The notes beneath the pieces were generated by a model that saw only the letters and a list, made by a program, of their open reading frames with translations, was not told where the DNA came from and ran no database searches. A program made the position numbers and the translations under genes. From DASQFQ01 sp963811595 (GTDB taxonomy: Bacteria > Actinomycetota > Thermoleophilia > Solirubrobacterales > Solirubrobacteraceae): DNA of 64,000 nt. Of this stretch, positions 42,553-50,499 are shown in pieces. How positions within the stretch are numbered: the stretch's first letter is position 1; every line of letters starts with the position of its first letter. The stretch covers positions 124,001-188,000 of the forward strand of contig CAWERW010000008.1 in NCBI GenBank assembly GCA_963811595.1, read 5' to 3'.

Positions 42553-43547
42553 CTCGCTCCTCCTGCGACGGCGGGGACCGGCCAGGCCATGGCCCGGTCG
42601 AGCGTCGCCCCATGTTGGCGGGGTCGGCCAGGTTGCGGCCGGCGATGTCGAACGCGGTGCCGTGGTCGACGGAGAAGCGGAGGAACGGCAGGCCGAGCGT
42701 GACGCTGACCACGCCGTGGAAGTCGATCGACTTCAGCACCGCGGCCGACCTGGTCGTGGTAGAGGCTCGAGGATCACGTCGAAGCGCCCGTCGCGGGCGA
42801 GGTGGAAGACCGAGTCCGCGGGCACGGGCCCGGCACGTCGAGGCCGTGCTCGCGGGCGAGCGCGACGCCGGGCGCGATCTCGTCGATCTCCTCGCGCCCG
42901 AAGAGCCCGCTGCTCGCCGCCGTGCGGGTTGAGCGCCGGCCACGGCGAGCGCGGGCGCGCCAGGCCGAGCGAGGGCGCGACCGAGGCGAGGCGCTCGAGC
43001 TGGCGGCAGAGACCGCTCGGCGTTGACGGCGTCGATGGCGTCGCGCAGCGAGAGGTGACGCCAGTAGAACGCGACCCGCAGCCGTCGAGCAGGAAGAGCG
43101 TCTGCGACCACGGGCTGCCGGTGAGCCGCTGCAGGATCTCGGTGTGGCCCTCGTGGCCGCGGCCGGCCAGGTCCAGCGAGAACTTGTGGATCGGGGCCGT
43201 GACGAGCCCGTCGCCTCGACCCGCAGGCAGACGTCGACGGCCGCGTCGGATGGCGTCCCAGGCCGCCTCGCCGCCCGCGGCGCCGCGGTCTCGGCCGGCG
43301 CAGCCGGGCTCCACGTCGTCGAGGTCGACCACGGCACGGCGTCGCCCGGCCGCCTCGCCGGCGCGACGTCCAGCCACGCCGTCAGCCGTGCGCTCGCAGG
43401 TGGCGCAGGTCGCCGACCACGACGGGCGGCAGGCCGCGCGCGCGCGCTCGGGCTCGGCGAGGGCCTTGACGACGACCTCGGGCCCGACGCCGCAGGGGTC
43501 GCCGGCGGTGATCGCCAGGCGCGGGTCGCCGGCATGGGTCGCCTCAC
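42549..43547 (-). pseudogene. pdxA: PdxA-family 4-phospho-hydroxyacid dehydrogenase (PdxA2-like), many frameshifts as sequenced
   Basis: Fragments in three frames make up one PdxA protein in the right order: LAITAGDPCGVGPEVVVKAL, AAVDVCLRV, GLVTAPIHKFSLDLAG then GHEGHTEIL, RVAFYWRHLSLRDAI, LNPHGGEQ, LFGREEIDEIAPGVALAREH, VPADSVFHLARDG, SIDFHGVVSVTLGLPFLR and FDIAGRNLADPANM. Repairing about ten single-base gaps restores it. Start GTG and stop overlap both neighbours (GTGA and ATGA). Next to a DUF1537 kinase, the likely role is the PdxA2 one: oxidative decarboxylation of a 4-phospho-acid sugar to dihydroxyacetone phosphate, not vitamin B6 synthesis. Confidence 0.75.
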
Positions 43548-44746
43548 GCAGGCATCGGCTCAGGCCGTCGACTGCGTGCACGAGCCACGCGCGCGTCGCC
43601 CCGCGCGCCCGACTTGACGATCGCGGGCACGCCGTCGAGCGGCCCGCCCGCGAGCGCGCACCACGGCGGTGGCCGGCCAGGGCGTCGGCGAGCACCTCCG
43701 CCGGTCGCCCGCGACGCCGCGAGGAACGCGCTGGCCAGGTCGCCGCCGACGAGCACGAGGCCCGCGAGCTCCCGTCCGCGCGCCAGCGCCTCGACGCGAC
43801 CGGCCAGCGCGGTCGCGACCGCGGCGGTGGGCGCGGCCGGCGCGGCGCCGCGCGGCGCGCTGCGAGCACCGCGTCGCGGCCGCGGTCGAGCGCGCGTCCC
43901 GCCGCGCTCAGGTCGGCCTCGGCGGCGTTCCAAGTCACGTGCGCGCCGCGAGCTGCCGCGCCGCGGCCTGCCGCAGGCTGCCGGCTGAGGCTGCTGACCG
44001 CGGCGAGCACCGGCCGCCGGCCCGCCGCGGGCGCCGGCCGGAGGCCCGCTGCCCGCGGCCGGGCGAGCCCGTAGGAGCCGACCGGAACGCCGCGGCCGCG
44101 CAGCGCGGGCGCGGCCAGTACCGCGCCACGCGCGCCAGGTCCTCGTCGGTCTCGGCGTCGCAGACGACGAGGCGCCCGGCGGCGACGAGCGCCGCGAGGG
44201 CCCGCGCGAGCCCGTCGCCGCGGACCTGGTCGAGCCCGAGCCCGGCCGGCTCCGGGACGAGGTCCTCGAGCGCCGCCGGCGGGCGCCGTCCGGGCCGTCG
44301 CCGAGCCCGTGTCGGCCACGGGGATGTCGCCGAGGCGCTGCACGCCGTCGAGCGTGATGAACCCGAGGCCGGCGCGGCCGGCGCGACGACCACCGGGCGG
44401 CCGACCGCGGCCGCGAAGGCGGCCAGCTCGGCGCCGACGTGGCCCCGCAGGCCCGTGTCGAGCCGCTTGTACCAGCCGGCCGCCGGCGCGCCGAGCGATC
44501 CGAGCGCCCGCGCACGCGCTCGGCGGCCGCCGCCTCGGCGGCGCAGCGCGAGCCCGGTGTCGACGACGAGCGCGTCCACGCCGGCTGCCGGCCGCGTGGC
44601 ACGACGTCGCGACCTGCGCCCGCCAGCCGGCGCCGCGGAGCTCGGCGGCCAGCGCCGGGCGCCGGTGAGGTCGTCGCTGAGCCCGATCAGCCGAGCACGC
44701 CTCGATCCAACGCGTGCGACACGGCCTCCCCCTGCGTCGCGCTCAC
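43544..44746 (-). pseudogene. Four-carbon acid sugar kinase (DUF1537 family), frameshifted as sequenced
   Basis: Pieces in different frames match the two domains of this kinase family: LIGLSDDLTGA near the start (substrate domain, restored by one C in GGCTGATC), VDALVVDTGLAL, YKRLDTGLRGHVGAELAAF, LVVCDAETDEDLARVARY, then the nucleotide domain ELAGLVLVGGDLASAFL and GGPLDGVPAIVKSGARGD. DUF1537 kinases phosphorylate D-threonate, L-threonate or D-erythronate at the 4-hydroxyl. Start is GTG 44746 (GTGA overlap with the SDR gene) or GTG 44722 near GGGGGAGG. The adjacent PdxA supports a threonate/erythronate-type pathway. Confidence 0.75.
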
Positions 44747-45593
44747 CACGCGGTCCAGCCGCCGTCGATGGCCAGCGTGTGCCCGGTGACACCAGCGGGC
44801 GTCGTCGCTGGCCAGGTACAGCACCGCGTCGGCGACCTCGCGCGGCGCGCCGACGCGGTCCATCGGCGACGCGCGACTCGATCTCGCCGCGGAACGCCGG
44901 GTCGGCCAGCATCGGCGCCGCCAGCGGCGTCTCGACGAACCCCGGGGCCACCGCGTTGACGCGGATGCCCTCGCGCCCACTCCACGGCGAGCACGCGCGT
45001 GAGGTTGACCACGCCCGCCTTGCTGGCGCAGTAGGCGCCCGCCGGTGCCAGCGCCGACGAGCCCCATCTGCGAGGCGATGTTGACGATGCTGTACGGCCC
45101 TCGCGGGCGCGGCGCGCCGCGCTCGATCATCTGCCGCGCCGCGGCCTGGCACGCGAAGAAGACGCCCTTGAGGTTCGTGTCGACGATCAGGTCCCAGGTC
45201 GCCTCGTCGACGTCGAGGGCCAGCTGCTGGACGTTCGTGCCCGGCGCTGTTGACGAGCACGTCGATCGGGCCGAGCGCCTCGGCGACCTCCTCGACGCGC
45301 GCGGCGACCGCGTCCGGCTCGCGCACGTCGAACGCCACGGCGCTGCGCGGCCCGCGCCCGCGACCGCCTCGAGCTCGGCGGCGAAGGCGCCAGCGCGCCT
45401 CGGAGCCCGGGCGGCGGCGGTAGGAGCACCGCCACGACGGGCGCCCCGCGCGGCCAGCGCCGCGGCGACGGCGGCGCCGATGCCGTGGCGACCGCCCGTG
45501 ACGAGGCGCGACCTGGCCGGCCAGCGGAGAGGCCGCGCCTCCGACGCGGTGGGCGCGAGCTCACGCACGGTCGACTCCGACGGGCTCAGCCAT
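44743..45593 (-). pseudogene. Short-chain dehydrogenase/reductase, frameshifted as sequenced
   Basis: SDR landmarks appear in order across frames: the NAD(P) motif LVTGGRHGIGAAVAAALAARG (TGxxxGxG), AFDVREPDAVAARVEEV, GPIDVLVNSAG, WDLIVDTNLKGVFFACQAA, YSIVNIASQMGLVGAG, VNLTRVLAVEWA, VADAVLYLASDDA and GHTLAIDGGW. It is about 285 residues when repaired. The ATG (MAEPVGVD) at 45593 overlaps the FAD-oxidase stop by 8 bases. It probably interconverts a hydroxyl and a keto group of the sugar acid before phosphorylation. Confidence 0.72.
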
Positions 45594-46979
45594 CGAGCAG
45601 CGGCGCGGCGAGGACGCCGGCGGGGTCGAGCGCGGCGCGCAGGCGGCGCGTGCAGCGCGCCCTCGGGCGTCGCGCCGGTAGCGCCGGCGCGCACCGCGCC
45701 GATCCCGTGGTGGTGGCCGATCGTGCCGCCGTGGCGCTCGACGACGTCGAGCGCGGCGGCCCAGGCCGCGGCCAGCGGCGCGTGCGCCAGCCCGGCGTCG
45801 TCGACCGTCAAGGTGCAGGATCAGCGTAGAGGCAGGCGCCGGCGTTGTAGACGTGCGAGGAGTGCAGGTACAGCGGGTCGCGCCAGCGGCCCGAGGCTCG
45901 CCTCGAGCTCGCGGGCGCAGGCCGCGGCCGTGCGCCACGGCAGGGAGACCTCGATGGTGTCGAAGATGCGCGTCGGCGTCGCGCGTTGCGCTCGGCCATC
46001 AGGCCCTCGGCCGGCGAAGCGGCGGGCGAACCAGGGGTCCGCCGCGGCTCTCGGCAGCGGTCGCGCCGCCGGCGCGGCGATCGCCGCGGCCGCCACGGCC
46101 GCGGCCCGCGTCCGCGACCGGCGCCGGCGCCCAGCGGTCGTGCACCACCAGCAGGCAGCGCTCGCGCCGCGCAGCTCGGGCTCCGGCGACGATGGCGGCG
46201 CTCTCGGCGGCGTTGTACAGCCGCAGGAGCCCGAGCGGTAGCCGCCCTGCACGAGCTCGCGCTGGGCCGCCAGCCCGCGCCGAGAGGTCGTCGAACGAGC
46301 GCGCAGACCGGCTGCTCGGCGGGCGGCGCGGGACGTGCGAGCGCGACCGCGGTGACGATCCCGAGGGAGCCCTCCGACCCGCACAGCAGCGCCGAGAGGT
46401 CGAGGCCGCCCGGCGGCGCGCGCGCGGCGCGGCGCGACGCGCACGAGCTCGCCGTCGCGGCAGCGACGAACTCGAGCGCCGCGCAGCGAGGCGCTCGATG
46501 CCCGCCGTAGCCGGCGGAGTAGGTGCCCGTGGCCCGCATGGCGACCCAGCCGCCGACGGTCGAGATGCGCAGCGACTGCGGGTAGTGGCCGAGCGTCAGC
46601 CCGCGCTGCCGAGCGCCGCCTCGAGCATGCCGCCGTCGAGCCGGCGCCGACGGTGACGCATCTGGTCGACGTCGTCGATCTCGATCGCCGCGAGCCGCTC
46701 GAGCGAGACCAGCACGTCCACCTCGGGATCGACCGCGCCCACCACGTTGGAGCCGAGCCCCAGCGGCTGGACGCGCGCGCCGGCGTCGTTGGCCCAGCGG
46801 ACGACGGCGCTGACGCCTTCGGCGTCGGCCGGCGCGACCACCGGCGACGCGGTGCCGGGCGGCTCCGCCAGGCCCTGCAGCCGCGCGGGCCACTCGTCGA
46901 GCCGCGGCCGGGCGCCGGGGCGCAGGGCGTCCTCGCCGAGCTCCGGCAGCGCCGCCAGGCTGACGAGGTCGGCGGTCAC
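45586..46979 (-). pseudogene. FAD-binding (PCMH) oxidase, alkylglycerone-phosphate-synthase-like, frameshifted as sequenced
   Basis: Fragments form one FAD-linked oxidase: SPVVAPADAEGVSAVVRWAN, VQPLGLGSNVVGAVD, LDGGMLEAALG then LTLGHYPQSLRISTVGGWVA, LSALLCGSEGSLGIVTAVAL, PWFARRFAGRG, LYLHSSHVYNAGACLY, VERHGGTIGHHHGIGA and ALDPAGVLAAPLLDG. The GHYPQS/STVGGWVA and GGTISHHHG-type motifs are those of the ADPS/D-lactate oxidase group. It is the first enzyme after the IclR gene (GTG 46979, GTGA overlap). It likely oxidises an alpha-hydroxy acid; an ether-lipid role is improbable here. Confidence 0.72.
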
Positions 46980-47821
46980 GCGGCTCCCGCGCCGATGCGC
47001 TGTGGCGGGACGGGGCGGCGCGGACCGAGCGAGCCGAGCCGCTCGGACAGCGCGTGCGCCGCGTGGCTCAGCGGCCCCTGGAGCTCGCGGATCGCCTCGG
47101 TGGAGAGGCGGTCGGTGGCGACCGTGATGCTGAGCGTTCCGACCACCGAGCCCGTGAAGTCGAAGACCGGCGCGGCCAGGCCGCAGATCCCCTCATAGCT
47201 CTCGGCCTGGTCGACCGCGAACCCCTGGCTGCGGACCTCGGCGATCGCGCGCCGCAGAGCGGAGGGTGCCGTGATCGTGTTGGGCGTCCGTGCCGCCAGC
47301 CCGGAGGCGAGGAACGCCTCCACGATCGCCGCGCGCTCGTAGGCGAGGAAGACCTTGCCGGACGCGCAGCAGTGGAGCGGCCGCGACGCGCCGATGCGCA
47401 GCCGCGGACCGACCGGCGCGGTCCCGCTGTCGATCTGAATCGTGACCGAGTGGGGATGGTCATAGACCGTGGCGTGCGCCGTGTGCCCGGTGGCGGCGGC
47501 CAGCTCGCGCACCGCGTCGCGCGCCAGGTCGCTGAACTCGCGGCCGTGGGTGACCGCGGCGAGGTAGATGATGCGCGCGCCGAGCCGGTAGCGGCCGGGC
47601 TCGACCGCGTCCTCGATGTAGCCGGCCTGCTGCAGGCAGGCGAGGTAGCGGTAGAGCGTGCTGCGGCTCAGCCCGAGGCGCCGCCCGAGCGTGGCGTGGT
47701 CGAGGCCGCGGGTCGACGATGCCGTCGCGAGCTCCTCGAGGATGTCCAGCCCCCGCCGCAACGTGGCCAGCGACGTGCTGCCCGCACCGCCGTTCGATTG
47801 ATCCTGCGACGCGCCAGTCAT
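46976..47821 (-). CDS. IclR family transcriptional regulator
   Basis: A 281-residue regulator with an N-terminal winged helix (LRRGLDILEELA, then LGRRLGLSRSTLYRYLACLQ, then GYIED) and the IclR effector domain (ATGHTAHATVYD, SRPLHCCASGKVFLA, GFAVDQAESYEGICGLAAPV). The start at 47821 (MTGASQDQS) has GGAGG just upstream and gives the family length; an upstream start would add 18 atypical residues. As the first gene of the operon, coupled to the oxidase gene, it is the probable substrate-responsive regulator of the whole catabolic set. Confidence 0.9.
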   Translation of the reverse strand: MTGASQDQSNGGAGSTSLATLRRGLDILEELATASSTRGLDHATLGRRLGLSRSTLYRYLACLQQAGYIEDAVEPGRYRLGARIIYLAAVTHGREFSDLARDAVRELAAATGHTAHATVYDHPHSVTIQIDSGTAPVGPRLRIGASRPLHCCASGKVFLAYERAAIVEAFLASGLAARTPNTITAPSALRRAIAEVRSQGFAVDQAESYEGICGLAAPVFDFTGSVVGTLSITVATDRLSTEAIRELQGPLSHAAHALSERLGSLGPRRPVPPQRIGAGAA

Positions 47822-47942
47822 GGGCCTCCATCCTTCGAGAGCGAGTCCCACCGTCGCAACAGCTGGTCCCAGCATGTGAGACAGAAGGGCCGGAAGCGGC
47901 CATCATCCCGCCCCGGCGCGGGCCCGTCGAGCCGCTAGGCGC

Positions 47943-48191
47943 TCACCAGGCCCAGAGCCAGACCCCGGCCAGTACCGCCACCACCGCGCAGGCGGCGACG
48001 ACCATCTGCCGGGTTCGGTGCCGCGGCGGCTCGTCGCTTTCGTACATGAAGAGCGGCGCCGCGGAGAGGACGATGAAGCCGGCGCCCGCGAGCGCCCTGT
48101 CCCTGCGGTCGTCGAGCACCAGCGCCGAGAGGACCAGGCACACGGCCGATCCGAGCCACAGCGCGTAGCGAACCCACATCGGCGGGTTCAT
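47943..48191 (-). CDS. Small membrane protein, 82 residues
   Basis: Three hydrophobic helices (WVRYALWLGSAVCLVLSALV, then ALAGAGFIVLSAAPLF, then MVVAACAVVAVLAGVWLWAW) joined by short charged loops. ATG 48191 overlaps the stop of the Gfo/Idh/MocA gene as ATGA, so it is the last cistron of the 53349-47943 operon. No family recognised. Between it and the IclR gene lie 121 bases containing short GC hairpins but no clear terminator. Confidence 0.65.
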   Translation of the reverse strand: MNPPMWVRYALWLGSAVCLVLSALVLDDRRDRALAGAGFIVLSAAPLFMYESDEPPRHRTRQMVVAACAVVAVLAGVWLWAW

Positions 48192-49144
48192 CCCGCCGCC
48201 GCCCGCACCGCGTCCATCGTCCGCATGATCGCCACGGTCTCGTCGAGCGGCATCTCCGGGCTCTCCAGCAGCCCCTCGCCCAGGCAGCGCGCCACCTCGT
48301 CGGCCTCGTGGCGCAGCCCGCCCTCCGCGACGGGGTCGAACAGCCGCTGCGGCTCCCCCTCGCGCGGGATCAGCGTGAACGAGGTCGGCTGGTAGAAGCT
48401 CTGCTCGAGCTCGATCCGGCCCTCGGTGCCGACGATCGCCGCGCGCGTCGTCCCCTTCCCCCGCAGCGTGCAGTTCAGCACCGCGTGGGCGCCGCTCTCG
48501 TAGCCGAGCAGGATCGAGGTCTGGGCGTCGACGCCCGTGAAGGCCGGGTCGGCGAGGGCGAGCACGCGGTCGGGCGCGCCCAGCACCATCGACGCGAACG
48601 AGACCGGGTAGATGCCGAGGTCGAGCAGCGCGCCGCCGCCGAGCTCGGGCGCGAAGAGTCGATGCGCCGGGTCCTCCGCGAACCACTGGGCGTGGTCGGC
48701 GTGGACGGTCACCACCTCGCCCACCACGCCCTCCCCGAGCAGCCGCCGCAGCTCGCGGATGTGCGGCAGGAAGCGCGCCCACATCGCCTCCATGAGGAAC
48801 AGTCCCGACGAGCGCGCCTCGGCGACGAGCTCCCCGGCCTCCCCCGCGTCCATCGTGAACGGCTTCTCGACCAGCGCCGGCTTGCCGGCGCGCAGCGCGA
48901 GCAGCGCGTCCTCGTGGTGCATCGGGTGCGGCGTCGCGACGTACACCACGTCCACCTCCGCGTCGGCGACGAGCGCGTCGTAGCCCTCGTACGCGCGCGC
49001 GGCGCCGAACCGCGAGGCGAACTCGTCGGCGGTGGCCTGCCGGCGCGAGCCGACGGCCACCACCTCCCCCGAGTCCGTGTGGGCGAGATCGGCGGCGAAC
49101 GTCTGCGCGATCCCGCCCGTGCCGATCACCCCCCAGCGGATCAC
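48188..49144 (-). CDS. Gfo/Idh/MocA family NAD(P)-dependent oxidoreductase
   Basis: 318 residues from GTG 49144, which overlaps the carrier-gene stop as GTGA. It has the Rossmann motif IRWGVIGTGGIAQTF, the family EKP motif as LVEKPFTMD, and the C-terminal domain GGGALLDLGIYPVSFASMVLG. Members act on sugars, inositols, trans-dihydrodiols and related alcohols; the MWARFLPHI and GIYP motifs are closest to the dimeric dihydrodiol/xylose dehydrogenase type. It is in an operon with a dicarboxylate-type carrier and an FAD/Fe-S dehydrogenase. Confidence 0.85.
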   Translation of the reverse strand: MIRWGVIGTGGIAQTFAADLAHTDSGEVVAVGSRRQATADEFASRFGAARAYEGYDALVADAEVDVVYVATPHPMHHEDALLALRAGKPALVEKPFTMDAGEAGELVAEARSSGLFLMEAMWARFLPHIRELRRLLGEGVVGEVVTVHADHAQWFAEDPAHRLFAPELGGGALLDLGIYPVSFASMVLGAPDRVLALADPAFTGVDAQTSILLGYESGAHAVLNCTLRGKGTTRAAIVGTEGRIELEQSFYQPTSFTLIPREGEPQRLFDPVAEGGLRHEADEVARCLGEGLLESPEMPLDETVAIMRTMDAVRAAAG

Positions 49145-50481
49145 AGCCAGCCGGGCACCACGAAGATCATCCACGCGACCGGCGGGGCGATCAGCACCAT
49201 GCTCATGCCCCAGCGCATGAGGTTCTTGAACACGCGCTCGCGGTGCTCCGCCGGCGTGTTGGCCACGGTCAGCGCGCCGCTCGTCGAGAACGGGCTCGAG
49301 TCGACCACCGAGGAGGAGATCGACAGCGCGATGATGAGGCCGACCGCGCCGACCGCGCCCGTCTCCAGGAACGGCACGGCGAGCGGGATCAGCGCGCCGA
49401 GGATGCCGGTGGTGGAGGCGAACGCCGACACCACGCCGCCGACGTAACAGATCAGCAGCGCCGCGAGCAGCGCCCGGTCGAGGGTCGCCACCTGCTCGCC
49501 CAGCCAGTCGATCGTCCCGATCTCCTCGAGCAGGCCGACGTACATGACGATGCCGCAGATCAGCAGCACGGTCGACCACGCGACCTTCTCGACCGCGCCC
49601 TTCCTCGCCTTGGGCGAGACCAGCATGAGGACGGCGGCGATGCTGAAGGCGACGAACCCGACGTCGACGTCGAACGCCAGCGCCACGAAGATCAGCGAGC
49701 CGATGCCGGCCAGCGTGAGGATCTTGTCGCGGTCGAGCTCCGGCACCTCCGTCGGCACCGTGCTCGCCGCGCCGCCGGCGATCGGCTTCGGCCCCGTGCC
49801 CGCCTGCTCGCGCTCCTGGACCTCGCGCTCGAAGCGCCCGTTGCCCTCCTCGTCCTCGCCGGTCGGCTCGACCCGGTGGCCGAGCAGCTTGCGCCCGCCG
49901 AACAGGAAGAACACGACGAAGCACAGCAGGAAGTTGAAGATGAACGAGCTGACGAACAGCAGCATCGCGTTCTCGGCCAGGTCCTCGCGCTCGACGACGC
50001 CGTTGACGATCGAGCCGAACACGCTGATCGGCGAGAAGCCGCCCGCCGTCGCGCCGTTGATGACGAAGAGCCCCATCAACACCGGGTTGATGCCGTACTG
50101 GATCGCGAAGCCGAGCGCGATCGGGGCGACGATCGCGACCGCGCCCGGGACGACGGCGCCCGACGCGGTGAGGACCGCCGTGACGAGGAAGAAGACCCAC
50201 GGGATCGCGATCGTCCGGCCCTTGACCGCCCTCACCGCGGCCTGGATCAGCCAGTCCACCGTCCCGTTGTTCGACGCGATGCCGAACAGCAGCGTGACCC
50301 CGACCAGGATCACGAACAGGTCGCCGGGGAAGCCGGCGAAGATGTCGTCCTCCGACACCCCGAGCGCCGTGCCGAGGCCGAACGCGGCCACGACCCCGAG
50401 CACCCCCATGTTGATCCCCATCGTCGTGGCGACGAGGAACACGACCACCAGGACGATGATCGAGATCAACTCGTTGGACAT
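49141..50481 (-). CDS. Dicarboxylate/malonate-type carrier (MatC N-terminal, ion-transporter superfamily)
   Basis: A 446-residue protein with about eleven to twelve helices in two halves separated by a charged loop of about 55 residues (HRVEPTGEDEEGNG region). The first half has INMGVLGVVAAFGLGTALG and FVINGATAGGFSPISVFG, the second FASTTGILGALIPLAVPF and ISSSVVDSSPFSTSGALTVA. These are typical of MatC/SLC13-like carriers for malonate or other dicarboxylates. Co-transcribed with an FAD/Fe-S oxidoreductase, it may supply a hydroxy-dicarboxylate. Confidence 0.82.
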   Translation of the reverse strand: MSNELISIIVLVVVFLVATTMGINMGVLGVVAAFGLGTALGVSEDDIFAGFPGDLFVILVGVTLLFGIASNNGTVDWLIQAAVRAVKGRTIAIPWVFFLVTAVLTASGAVVPGAVAIVAPIALGFAIQYGINPVLMGLFVINGATAGGFSPISVFGSIVNGVVEREDLAENAMLLFVSSFIFNFLLCFVVFFLFGGRKLLGHRVEPTGEDEEGNGRFEREVQEREQAGTGPKPIAGGAASTVPTEVPELDRDKILTLAGIGSLIFVALAFDVDVGFVAFSIAAVLMLVSPKARKGAVEKVAWSTVLLICGIVMYVGLLEEIGTIDWLGEQVATLDRALLAALLICYVGGVVSAFASTTGILGALIPLAVPFLETGAVGAVGLIIALSISSSVVDSSPFSTSGALTVANTPAEHRERVFKNLMRWGMSMVLIAPPVAWMIFVVPGWL

Positions 50482-50499
50482 GAAGCTCCTCCCCTGTCG

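Noticed and set aside
42549..43547. Vitamin B6 biosynthesis by PdxA
   Set aside because: No other B6 genes nearby; the adjacent DUF1537 kinase and importer point to the catabolic PdxA2 role.
45586..46979. Ether-lipid synthesis by the ADPS-like oxidase
   Set aside because: No acyl-DHAP or ether-lipid genes accompany it; it is coupled to sugar-acid enzymes and an IclR regulator.
47822..47942. Possible IclR operator upstream of the regulator gene
   Set aside because: TGGGAC occurs twice in this gap but no convincing palindrome of IclR type could be seen.
31792..50481. MatB-like ligase and MatC-like carrier as a malonate operon
   Set aside because: They are 16 kb apart on opposite strands with unrelated neighbours; malonate specificity is not shown for either.
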